NCBI GenBank assembly: GCA_003217965.1
Contig: QHNB01000196.1
Location: 1-11,336 of the forward strand
Length of the DNA stretch: 11,336 nt
Direction of reading: 5' to 3'
Origin: Verrucomicrobiota bacterium
Lineage (GTDB): Bacteria > Verrucomicrobiota > Verrucomicrobiia > Chthoniobacterales > UBA10450
Shown in pieces: positions 1-6,539 of the stretch. Positions within the stretch are counted from its first letter, which is position 1; the number at the start of each line of letters is the position of its first letter. The notes under the pieces are model-generated. The model did not search any database and was not told the origin of the DNA. It saw nothing but the letters and a program-made list of their open reading frames with translations. The position numbers and the translations under genes were made by a program.

Positions 1-214
1 AATGAACCGCCTTGCTGTGCTTGAGTAAGATTTCGTCAGCTGCCCAATCGGAGATGGCATCGAGCCAACCGGTCCGCGCATTCAAAAAGAGCAGCGAAAA
101 ACCAAGCACGAGAAGAAGCACGCCTTTTGCGATTTTGAACAATGCGATCAACTTGAGATATCGAACACGATTCTTAGGCCGAAGAATTTTCGGTTCGGTC
201 GCGTTTGTCGTCAC
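1..214 (-). CDS. DUF2127-like membrane protein, N-terminal part (cut by window edge)
   Basis: An uninterrupted minus-strand frame of 71 codons runs from a GTG at 214-212 off the left edge. After about 15 polar residues it reads RYLKLIALFKIAKGVLLL (about residues 18-35), then a hydrophobic stretch ending near residue 47. The pattern of a basic patch, 'LIALFKIAKG' and a first membrane helix is typical of DUF2127, a family of small multi-pass membrane proteins with no known biochemical role. GTG is chosen because the only nearby ATG is out of frame and soon meets a stop. No clear Shine-Dalgarno sequence is visible. The gene lies 26 bp after the VOC gene on the same strand and may be co-transcribed with it. 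The family call rests on the first helix only. Confidence 0.65.
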   Translation of the reverse strand, partial: MTTNATEPKILRPKNRVRYLKLIALFKIAKGVLLLVLGFSLLFLNARTGWLDAISDWAADEILLKHSKAVH

Positions 215-240
215 CTGTATCTGCGTGTCATCGAACTTTC

Positions 241-645
241 TTAATCCGCAACGATAGCGCTTCTCCGACAGCAAACCTCCATCTTATTTCCATCCGGATC
301 TTCGAAAAAGAGCGCATAATATCCCGGGCTGTAATCCGGCCAAATTTGTGGACCTTCGATGTTTTTACCTCCGGCCTGACGCACGACTTTTGCAACCTGA
401 TCAACTTCTGCTGGCGTCTCCGCCCAAAATGCAATGCGTGTTTCATTCGGGCGATGACTGGCGTCCTCAGTAAATCCGAAAAATTCCGTTGGTTTTCCTA
501 CAACACCGGTGTCAAATGCGCCCCATTCATCGCCACTCTGATCCCGAGTGAAACCAAGCGCGGGCAACACTTGGGAGAAAAACTGCTGTGCTCGCGCACG
601 ATCGCGTACCCGCAAATCAATGTGGTCAAAGAACCGTGCTTTCAT
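241..645 (-). CDS. VOC (glyoxalase/bleomycin-resistance-like) family protein
   Basis: This 134-residue single-domain protein has the length of a one-module VOC protein. The first strand carries DHIDLRV with His8, a usual metal ligand. The C-terminal strand pair is announced by FFEDPDGNKMEV (114-124), where Glu123 is the usual last ligand. Where many VOC enzymes have a second His (the 'HIAF' strand) this protein has Arg70 (TRIAFWAE), so the metal site may be altered; His64 lies nearby in a loop. VOC proteins are cytosolic and range from lyases and dioxygenases to resistance proteins, and the substrate cannot be read from this sequence. An AGGGA-like Shine-Dalgarno sequence lies about 8 bases before the ATG. 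The gene is 41 bp downstream of the lipoprotein gene. The family call is firm, the function open. Confidence 0.88.
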   Translation of the reverse strand: MKARFFDHIDLRVRDRARAQQFFSQVLPALGFTRDQSGDEWGAFDTGVVGKPTEFFGFTEDASHRPNETRIAFWAETPAEVDQVAKVVRQAGGKNIEGPQIWPDYSPGYYALFFEDPDGNKMEVCCRRSAIVAD

Positions 646-686
646 CGATGATCCCTGATGAGAACAGGTATTTCGATTTCGTTCTG

Positions 687-872
687 TTATCGCGGGCCGC
701 CCATCATGGACGGTGGCTGGGAAGGGAATGCCGACGTGCTACCCGTCCTGACCCCACTTGATTCCGTAGTGGTTGTCGTAGTGCTGGTAGTTTGATGCCC
801 CTGTTCGGTCGCGCAGCTCGAAATCAGCGCCACTATGACCAAGAGCGCGGCAAAGAAAATGGTCGCTTTCAT
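687..872 (-). CDS. Small Thr-rich lipoprotein
   Basis: A 61-residue protein from the ATG at 872. Residues 1-19 form a lipoprotein signal peptide: Lys2, a hydrophobic core, then the lipobox I-S-S-C with the lipidated Cys at residue 20 (CATEQ). The mature part is about 42 residues, disordered, with a run of Thr and Ser (TTSTTTTTTESS) and a Pro/Gly tail ending PPSMMGGPR. An in-frame ATG 17 codons upstream would put polar residues before the signal peptide, so the downstream ATG is preferred; no strong Shine-Dalgarno sequence helps decide. Short lipoproteins with Thr runs are common in Verrucomicrobiota and have no known function. It should be anchored in the outer or inner membrane. It lies between the operon terminator at 990-1019 and the VOC gene. 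Confidence 0.7.
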   Translation of the reverse strand: MKATIFFAALLVIVALISSCATEQGHQTTSTTTTTTESSGVRTGSTSAFPSQPPSMMGGPR

Positions 873-989
873 ATAAGCCGAGCTAATTCCATAAGCTTGC
901 TGATGCAAATGCAAATCGCGCACGATGCCAGCGCGAATCGATTTGGCAAAGAAGTATGAGACAGCGATAGCTTTGGCGCGACGGGCGAT

Positions 990-1019
990 AAAACGAACGA
1001 ATCTTCGATCCGTCGTTTT
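990..1019 (-). terminator. Intrinsic terminator of the CADD-peroxiredoxin-DUF1059 operon
   Basis: Read on the minus strand, AAAACGACGGATC, loop GAA, then GATTCGTTCGTTTT form a hairpin of 13 pairs with one G-U and one bulged T. The arms end in A4 and T4, so the T tract follows the GC-containing core as in a Rho-independent terminator. It lies about 40 bases after the DUF1059 stop and before the lipoprotein gene. On the plus strand the same hairpin has an A-C mismatch, so the minus-strand direction is preferred. Confidence 0.6.
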
Positions 1020-1059
1020 TCTGTCTGTGCCTAAAGAGAATGAGCTAACTCAGTGTCGC

Positions 1060-1248
1060 CTAGTCGTTCGCCTCTTTCAGCATCGATCGCAGTTGCGACC
1101 GTAGCTCCGGGGTCTTGTTATGCCCGTGTGCAGAGACCGCATGCTGCACGGCAGCGTCAAGTACCTCCTCTTCCGTCCCAGATATTTTTAAGGAGCAGTT
1201 TTTCTCGCTCGGATAATCGCGGCAATCGATCGATTTTCTTACGCCCAT
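1060..1248 (-). CDS. DUF1059 family small protein
   Basis: A 62-residue protein matching the small DUF1059 family, with SIDCRDYP near the start (Cys9, Asp11), then TEEEVLDAAVQHAVSAHGH (25-43) and a C-terminal TPELRSQLRSML helix. The family is widespread, about 55-65 residues long, cytosolic and of unknown function; its Cys and His residues suggest possible metal binding, but that is not shown. An AAGG Shine-Dalgarno sequence about 7 bases before the ATG lies inside the last codons of the peroxiredoxin gene, and only 3 bases separate the stop of that gene from this start, so translation is probably coupled. It is the last gene before the terminator at 990-1019. Confidence 0.85.
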   Translation of the reverse strand: MGVRKSIDCRDYPSEKNCSLKISGTEEEVLDAAVQHAVSAHGHNKTPELRSQLRSMLKEAND

Positions 1249-1251
1249 GCT

Positions 1252-1773
1252 TCAACCTTTCTTTAACTCGGCCAAGGCTTGCAAGACTTCTTCGCTATGA
1301 GTCTGGGGTTTTACCCCGGTAAACACTTTGGCGATTTTACCTTCCGGATTGATAATAAAAGTGTTTCGTGCCGATAACTTAGCGCCATTATATTCTTTCA
1401 CCGATCCATAGGCTTCCGATGCCTTGGCGTCGGTATCAGCAAGGAGCTTAAAGTTTAACCCTTCTTTAGCACAAAAATTCTTGTGTGATTCCGGGTTATC
1501 CACGCTCACCCCAAGGATGACGGCATCGGCTTGGTTGAACTTAAGCAAATCCCGCTGGAAGCTTTGTGCTTCCAAGGTGCAGCCGCTCGTAAAATCCTTT
1601 GGATAGAAGTAAAGGACTACCCACTTGCCGCGGTAATCCTTTAAGTTGATTGGCTTCCCTTCATTGGAGGGAAGTGTGACTTCGGGTGCGGGTGCGCCGA
1701 CTTGCGGTGTGGTCTGTGCCATACTCAATGTTACTGCTGCCAGGGTGATAACGCTTCCAATGACGATTCTCAT
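1252..1773 (-). CDS. Exported peroxiredoxin, PrxQ/BCP type
   Basis: A 173-residue thiol peroxidase that reduces H2O2 and organic hydroperoxides using a thioredoxin-type reductant. Residues 1-19 look like a Sec signal peptide (hydrophobic core, then SMA before QTTP), so it should act in the periplasm. The catalytic motif is YPKDFTSGCTLEA (57-69), with peroxidatic Cys65 after Pro58 and Thr62; Arg136 in SARNTF is the expected catalytic Arg. The Cys that many BCPs have five residues after the peroxidatic Cys is absent. Instead Cys101 lies 36 residues further on, in a helix (NFCAKEG). That spacing matches atypical 2-Cys PrxQ enzymes whose resolving Cys is in helix alpha-3. A GGAG Shine-Dalgarno sequence lies 7 bases before the ATG. 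It sits 17 bp downstream of the CADD gene and overlaps the translational signals of the DUF1059 gene. Confidence 0.93.
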   Translation of the reverse strand: MRIVIGSVITLAAVTLSMAQTTPQVGAPAPEVTLPSNEGKPINLKDYRGKWVVLYFYPKDFTSGCTLEAQSFQRDLLKFNQADAVILGVSVDNPESHKNFCAKEGLNFKLLADTDAKASEAYGSVKEYNGAKLSARNTFIINPEGKIAKVFTGVKPQTHSEEVLQALAELKKG

Positions 1774-1790
1774 TTCATGCTCCAGGTTAG

Positions 1791-2483
1791 TTAAGTAGTC
1801 GCGGACAATTCAACGCCGGCTTCCTCACAGACGCCATCAAGCAGATGCCAGTAGGCATCGAGCGATTCTTTGGCCGCAACCATGATCTTCTCAGCGGATT
1901 CGCCATTATGCAAGCATCGAGCGAGCGATTCGCGCTCGGCGCGGCGGTGCTCCACATCCGCGGTAGCATGCACCGTAAAGTAACTCAAAGCCTTACAATC
2001 GGTGATACCGTAAGAAAACCGCAAACCCCGGATTTTTTCCTCTGCGATCGACGGTTGTTGAGATTCGTAAGCATATAAGGCGGACAATCCACTTGCGCAA
2101 TCGCGACCAGTTAGTTGCTCAAAAATCGAAATAGCTTCGGCCGCTTTTTTCGAAGAGGGAGACGAACGCTTTACCGTAGCACGCTCTGCGCCCATCGCTT
2201 GGGCGAAATCAAGCCAAAGCTCAGAATGGGGCGCCGGACTACCTAGCTCATCGGCGAGATTATTCTCCAGCTCTTGCCTTGTTCTTACGTCGTTGGCGCA
2301 GTGAATTGCGTTGCGCAGATAGCTGGGAAAAGCGAGAACATGAGAATAATAGACTCGTGCGTAAGTTGCCAGTTGGGCTTTCGTCAATTCGCCCTGTCGC
2401 CAGGCCAGATAGAAAGGATGTTCCAGGATGGAACGATTAGAGATAAGCTTGTCGAGTAAATTTAGAGCTTCGTCGCTGGTCAT
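1791..2483 (-). CDS. CADD-family protein: probable self-sacrificing pABA synthase
   Basis: A 230-residue all-helical protein of the PqqC/TenA-like haem-oxygenase fold, close to the Chlamydia CADD family (often named putative folate metabolism protein). In Chlamydia, CADD is a dimetal oxygenase that supplies p-aminobenzoate for folate by breaking down one of its own tyrosines, with a lysine as the likely amino donor. The matching residues are here at a constant offset of two: Tyr25, Tyr41, Lys150 and Tyr168, with metal ligands Glu79, His86 (DELGSPAPH), Glu140 (YAYES), His172, Asp176 and His179 (VHATADVEH). The length equals that of CADD. Residue equivalence is by motif recall, not computed alignment. 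No Shine-Dalgarno sequence is visible; a TATTAT -10-like hexamer lies about 20 bases upstream. It probably heads or continues the operon with the peroxiredoxin and DUF1059 genes. The alternative is a PqqC-like oxidase of other function. Confidence 0.85.
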   Translation of the reverse strand: MTSDEALNLLDKLISNRSILEHPFYLAWRQGELTKAQLATYARVYYSHVLAFPSYLRNAIHCANDVRTRQELENNLADELGSPAPHSELWLDFAQAMGAERATVKRSSPSSKKAAEAISIFEQLTGRDCASGLSALYAYESQQPSIAEEKIRGLRFSYGITDCKALSYFTVHATADVEHRRAERESLARCLHNGESAEKIMVAAKESLDAYWHLLDGVCEEAGVELSATT

Positions 2484-2538
2484 AGGCGGCGATGCTGTGG
2501 CGATAATAGCTGGCGAGGCAAGCTCAAAAAATATACCC

Positions 2539-3744
2539 TCATGCGACCCAATTCCATTGGGAATACAAGATCATAAAGAGAGCGGCCATCATCGATGAAA
2601 CGCTCAGGTAGGCGGCGTGAAAAGCATGGGAACGTGCTCCCAGCACCGCCATCACAATAAAGAGCGGAAAAACGACGAGATCGAATCGCGGGACCGAGCC
2701 AAGCATTCCCCACGAACACAGGAAAAACGCCGAAAGCCACCCATAGAGACTGTAGGAAGGGCGCAAGAAAGAAAGGCCAATCGCAGCAGTGACGAGGAGA
2801 AGCCCTAGAAAACTCAAGTCGAGCCACTGATGATGCTCGGCTGTGAGCGGCGGGGAGTGCCGCAGAACCCACGACAATGTGTCCCAGGGCCACATCAATC
2901 GTCGTCCCCAGGCTTGTTGTGCATCGAACATTATGTGCCAGCTCCCGAATTTCGCATCTAGATAGAGTGCAAACGTGGTCAGCGCCGTTGGAATCAATGC
3001 GAATGCCAGCAGATTCCACCTGACCTGCCGAATGTTGAAATTCCGCTGCTGCAGGTATTCAAAGAATAGCGGCAAGGCGATCAGTACGCCTTGAGACCGA
3101 CAAAGGGTGGCCAGCGCCGCTAAGATGCAGGCTGCGATCCACCGGTCCGTTCGAGCATAGAAAAAGGCGCCGAGCGTCAAAACAAGGAAGAGCGACTCTG
3201 CATAGACAGCCGATAGAAAGAAGCTTGTTGGAAAGACTAGTAAGTAGAGGTTAGCCCGAGCTGCTATGCTTTCATCAAAGTCAATGGTCAGGAGTTTATA
3301 GAAATAGATTAACGCGCCGATCAGGCATCCATTCGAGACGAAAAGACCGGTTACCAAAAACCAGTGATCCGCCTGAGGAAGGTGGAAGATTGCGTGGGTG
3401 ATTCGGATGAGAAGGGGATAAAGCGGGAAGAAAGCGATTCTGCTCGGGGACCCCGGCTGATAGACGTAACCGGATTTGGCAATATCGAGATACCAGCCTG
3501 CATCCCATCGGGACCACACATTTACGAATGGATGCGTGTCATTTGAAAGTGTCATGGAGGCATGTCGGTTGCCATCGGCCTCGATCTGCCACGGTTCCGG
3601 AAAGGTGATGGGCAGGCGGAATAGATGGAGAGCCAGCCAGGCAACCAGGAAAAACGCTAGCCGAGTAGCTACAAACGGAATAATCACACCGCGGCCAAAC
3701 CAATCGGGCAGTCGTTTGTAAAGGCCGTAGATTCGTTCTATCAC
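2539..3744 (-). CDS. PIG-V-like membrane mannosyltransferase family protein
   Basis: A multi-pass inner-membrane protein of about 401 residues with roughly nine to ten hydrophobic segments. Early motifs are typical of bacterial PIG-V-like GT-C glycosyltransferases: WSRWDAGWYLDIAKSGY (77-93), where Asp81 is the likely catalytic acid of the first external loop, followed by AFFPLYPLLI (104-113). FPTSFFLSAVYAESLF and PRFDLVVFPLF follow further on. The eukaryotic relatives use dolichyl-phosphate mannose; the bacterial donor and acceptor are unknown. The start is uncertain: an ATG at 3828 in the same frame would add 28 residues, but that extension lies antisense to the conserved start of the DUF488 gene and looks non-coding, so the GTG at 3744 is preferred. 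No Shine-Dalgarno sequence supports either. The stop is 55 bp before the CADD start, on the same strand. Confidence 0.85.
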   Translation of the reverse strand: MIERIYGLYKRLPDWFGRGVIIPFVATRLAFFLVAWLALHLFRLPITFPEPWQIEADGNRHASMTLSNDTHPFVNVWSRWDAGWYLDIAKSGYVYQPGSPSRIAFFPLYPLLIRITHAIFHLPQADHWFLVTGLFVSNGCLIGALIYFYKLLTIDFDESIAARANLYLLVFPTSFFLSAVYAESLFLVLTLGAFFYARTDRWIAACILAALATLCRSQGVLIALPLFFEYLQQRNFNIRQVRWNLLAFALIPTALTTFALYLDAKFGSWHIMFDAQQAWGRRLMWPWDTLSWVLRHSPPLTAEHHQWLDLSFLGLLLVTAAIGLSFLRPSYSLYGWLSAFFLCSWGMLGSVPRFDLVVFPLFIVMAVLGARSHAFHAAYLSVSSMMAALFMILYSQWNWVA

Positions 3745-3772
3745 ACCGGCATTTTTAGTGGATTGATTAGGG

Positions 3773-4196
3773 ATGGAGAAGATCTGGACGATCGGACACT
3801 CGACTCGAACAATCGAGGACTTTATCAAAGCCCTGCAAGCGAACGAAATTCAGCTTGTAGCAGATGTTCGCACGCTGCCAGGATCACGCCGCGATCCGCA
3901 GTTTAATCAAGAGCCACTGCGGGGATCCCTGGCGGCTGCAGGAATTAGAGTTCCTGAACGGCATCGCCCGACTGCAAAAGGAAGCGGATGCGGCCGCGAC
4001 GGCAGTAATGTGCGCGGAAGCAGTGTGGTGGCGCTGTCACCGCAGCCTCATTGCCGACTACTTGAAAGCAAATGGAATTAATGTCATCCACATTCTAGAC
4101 GCGAGAACGACGCAGGCGCATCCGTTCACTTCCGCGGCAAAACTAGTAAACGGCAAACTGAGCTACTCGGCGCCGCAGAACCCGCTACCTATTTAG
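3773..4196 (+). pseudogene. DUF488 family protein, broken by internal deletion and frameshift
   Basis: The DUF488 signature is split over two frames. The first frame from the ATG at 3773 gives IWTIGHSTRTIEDFI and the conserved DVRTLPGSRRDPQFN, up to about residue 59 (near 3948). The second, shifted by +1, resumes near 3951 with EFLNGIARL and carries MCAEAVWWRCHRSLIADYL (the conserved MCAE...CHR motif) to the stop at 4194-4196. About 40 residues of the usual middle (the 'PELGGRR...GFADYM' part) are missing, and total coding content is about 141 residues against about 180 in the family. The pattern fits one deletion of roughly 115-125 bases (3n+2). Without a frame change the first frame stops at 4081. 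Intact members are cytosolic and of unknown function. It is divergent from the glycosyltransferase gene. A sequencing or assembly error is possible. Confidence 0.8.
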
Positions 4197-4413
4197 CATC
4201 GATCTCGCTTTGTGGTAAGGAGAGGACCCGACCTAACGCGCTCGCGAAGGCCGGGGGCTTTGGAAAGAGCGTACCAGCTTGGCATCGTGTCGCGGCGGCG
4301 CTGTCGATATTGGGTGTTTTGCAGGCCTGAAAGACGACGCCGGCGGTAAGGGCGATGGCGTTGATCAAATTGGCGAAAAGTCGAGATGTCCACGGCTCAG
4401 GTTGAAGGAAAGT

Positions 4414-4486
4414 TGGGTCGGCCGGGACTCGAACCCGAAACCAACGCCTTAAAAGGGCGCTGCTCTACCAATTGAGCTACCGACCC
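4414..4486 (-). tRNA. tRNA-Lys (anticodon TTT)
   Basis: The minus strand gives a full 73-nt cloverleaf. The acceptor GGGTCGG pairs with CCGACCC, followed by discriminator A. The D arm reads GCTC-AATTGGTA-GAGC. The anticodon stem GCGCC/GGCGT closes the loop CTTTTAA with anticodon TTT. The T loop is TTCGAGT. CCA is not encoded (AACT follows). The tRNA lies 47 bp after the HAD gene on the same strand. Confidence 0.97.
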
Positions 4487-4533
4487 CGGCGAAGCACGTT
4501 TCTAATCTACTTGGATTCCCGACGCAAGGCGGG

Positions 4534-5202
4534 CTATTCTGGGGCAAGCATCCTCGGCAAATCGCGCAATGAATTTTTGCAGCGATCTAATTTAAAAACT
4601 CTCAATCCGGCGGCGGAAGCTCCTTTCCAATCTCGCTCTGGATCATCGCCGACGTAGATCGCTTCATCGGCCAGAAATCCGCTCATGGCGAGTGCGCGGC
4701 GGTAGATCTCCGCGTCGGGTTTATCGGCCCCGAGTTGGCTCGAAATAAAAACGTGATCGAAGAATGGTGCAATTTCGAGGTGCTCGAGGATGGCGTACAA
4801 ACGGCGGTCAAAATTTGAAATGATCCCAAGCTCGAAGCGTTCTGCCAGTTCGCGCAGCACATCGGGAACGTCGGGGTAAAGCGCCCATACTCCCGGTTGG
4901 GCGAAGTGCTGATAAGCGGATTCAAAAAATAATTCGCGGTCAAAATTAGGCGGCACATCGGTGCAAGCTGAAAGCACGAGATCGACCAGTTCTTTCCACC
5001 ACTGCCTATCATCATCATCGCGGGGAGCGCTGATGGCAGAGCGGAATGGTGCCTGCCGCCAGGCGCGCAGGAAGGCTCGATCGAGCGTATCCGGTGAAAG
5101 GTCGACTCCTTGCTCGCGAGCGACGGCTGCGTAGTGCTCGCCCACACTTTTTGGCAGGTGAAAGAGAGTGCCGGCCGCGTCAAAGAATACTGCTTTAATC
5201 AT
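4534..5202 (-). CDS. HAD-IA family hydrolase (phosphatase-like)
   Basis: A 222-residue cytosolic protein with all four HAD motifs. Motif I is FFDAAGTLF with nucleophile Asp8; motif II is GIISNFD with Ser129; motif III is Lys161 in GADKPDAEIY; motif IV is YVGDDPERD with Asp186, Asp187 and Asp191. A helical cap of about residues 15-105 follows motif I, as in subclass IA. The second Asp of motif I (DxD), the general acid of typical phosphatases, is Ala10 here. This variant occurs in HDHD3-like members and may mean lower or different activity. The substrate is unknown. A weak AAGG lies about 10 bases before the ATG. It is divergent from the AsnC-like gene across 217 bp. Confidence 0.9.
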   Translation of the reverse strand: MIKAVFFDAAGTLFHLPKSVGEHYAAVAREQGVDLSPDTLDRAFLRAWRQAPFRSAISAPRDDDDRQWWKELVDLVLSACTDVPPNFDRELFFESAYQHFAQPGVWALYPDVPDVLRELAERFELGIISNFDRRLYAILEHLEIAPFFDHVFISSQLGADKPDAEIYRRALAMSGFLADEAIYVGDDPERDWKGASAAGLRVFKLDRCKNSLRDLPRMLAPE

Positions 5203-5419
5203 GGCTCAATAGCCTTTTTCAAAAACGAAATCGGCTGGCAAAAGTTTTTTACGCTTGTCGTGAGAAAATAATTGCTGGTCAAGCGACGTTTTCGCCCCGT
5301 TATAACCTCTGAGGCCGTGAGTCGTACTAGCCCTCAATGATTTGGCGAAAGACTTATGTGAATGCCGGTGGCGGTGGATCGCGCTGGTAGATCTCCGAAT
5401 TTGAAAGCACATTGTCCGC

Positions 5420-6526
5420 ATGTTGCCGGTTGATCCCAACGATCCTGTGAACGAGAGAATTCTAGCAATCTCAGAAGACAAGCTCGAAGGCTTCATGCCG
5501 GAGCCTTTTCAAGAAATATCAACTCGAAGTGGTCTCGAGGTCGAAACCGTGATGTTGCGAATCGCGGCCATGCTGCGGGCAGGCACCATACGGCGCGTGC
5601 GGCAGACACTACTCGCAACAAATTTGGCCGAGGGAGCACTGGTCGCTTGGAAGGTCCCAGAAGATAAAATCGACGCTGGCTTCGATTTCATGTTTACTCG
5701 TGATCCCTTTTCCGGTCACGTCGTCCTTCGGTCAACCGATACGCTCACAGCTGGATCGGACTATAAACTGTGGACGACACTGAAAGTGCCGCATGGATTT
5801 TCCATCGAACACCATTGTGAAATTCTAGCCGCGAAAGTGGGTGCGGAACGGTTCCGGATCATGCCGGCGAAAGGAATTTTTACACTCGGTGTCGGTCATA
5901 CTCGGCGAAAAACAATCGAGCCCGGCAGTCGGGCAGAGGTGCCGGCTTCGATGATCCAGGTACGCCCGGTGGAATTGAACGAAACTGAATGGAAAGTTTT
6001 GCTGGCAATGAAGCGGGAGTTTAGGCCGGAGGAGATTCGGCCGACGCCGTGGCTTGGACGCGCGCGAGAAGCGGGTGTTTCACTCGATGAATTTTATCGC
6101 GTCGCCCGAGGATTAGATGCGCAGAAAATCATCGGCCGTTTCTCGACGTTCCTAGAACATGTCAAGCCGGTCGCTGGCGGTGTTCGTGTCACGCGGTTCA
6201 ATGCGCTGTTTCATTGGGCAGTGCCACCGGGTCGTGAAATTGAATCGGGCGGAGAAGTGGGCCGACATTATATTCTCACTCATTGCTATTGGCGTGAGGG
6301 CGGACCGGAGTTTCGCAATGTGAACATCATGGCGGTGGCCCATGGTACGGACAAAGCACGCCTATTGGAACATAAAGCGGCAATCGATCGTCATCTTCTC
6401 GCAACTGGAATTCCCATTTCCTATACTAACGTGTTTTGGGGCGGGCGGAGCGAAATCAAGCCCTCGGAGATTTCGCCCACGATTTACCGGGAGTGGCTCG
6501 GCTTCATGGCATCGCGTGCGGCCTAG
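5420..6526 (+). CDS. Tandem AsnC/siroheme-decarboxylase-like fusion protein (AhbA/AhbB or NirD/NirL type)
   Basis: A 368-residue protein built of two similar modules, each a winged helix followed by a ferredoxin-like AsnC domain. In module 1, the wHTH (about 25-68) ends in GTIRRVRQTLLATNL and the AsnC part carries GHVVLRSTD...YKLWTTLKVPHG (99-126). In module 2, the wHTH starts near LNETEWKVLLAM (186) and the AsnC part carries RFNALFHWAVPP (259-270) then THCYWREG...VNIMAVAHG (287-309). The last pattern is characteristic of siroheme decarboxylase subunits (NirD/L/G/H, AhbA/B), which remove two acetate carboxyls from siroheme to give didecarboxysiroheme; His100 and His125, and His288 and His309, are the paired histidines. 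Fused two-module forms are known (NirDL). No other haem gene is in view, so a ligand-sensing regulator is the alternative. An in-frame stop shortly upstream limits the start to this ATG or later. trpD follows after 13 bp. Confidence 0.75.
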   Translation: MLPVDPNDPVNERILAISEDKLEGFMPEPFQEISTRSGLEVETVMLRIAAMLRAGTIRRVRQTLLATNLAEGALVAWKVPEDKIDAGFDFMFTRDPFSGHVVLRSTDTLTAGSDYKLWTTLKVPHGFSIEHHCEILAAKVGAERFRIMPAKGIFTLGVGHTRRKTIEPGSRAEVPASMIQVRPVELNETEWKVLLAMKREFRPEEIRPTPWLGRAREAGVSLDEFYRVARGLDAQKIIGRFSTFLEHVKPVAGGVRVTRFNALFHWAVPPGREIESGGEVGRHYILTHCYWREGGPEFRNVNIMAVAHGTDKARLLEHKAAIDRHLLATGIPISYTNVFWGGRSEIKPSEISPTIYREWLGFMASRAA

Positions 6527-6539
6527 GGATCGGCGGCGG

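Noticed and set aside
2503..2508. TATTAT -10-like hexamer (minus strand) before the CADD gene
   Set aside because: No matching -35 at normal spacing; kept only as a remark.
3745..3828. N-terminal extension of the glycosyltransferase from an ATG at 3828
   Set aside because: It lies antisense to the well-conserved start of the DUF488 gene and adds 28 residues without family resemblance.
5276..5306. TGGTCA and TATAAC as a plus-strand promoter for the AsnC-like gene
   Set aside because: The -35 matches only four of six bases and the spacer is 19, so it is not better than chance.
5337..5390. 17-residue frame with two Trp codons upstream of the AsnC-like gene and trpD, as a leader peptide
   Set aside because: The Trp codons are far apart and no attenuator hairpins or T tract follow.
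6342..6539. 66-codon upstream extension of trpD
   Set aside because: It overlaps the AsnC-like gene out of frame and has no TrpD homology; trpD starts normally at 6540.
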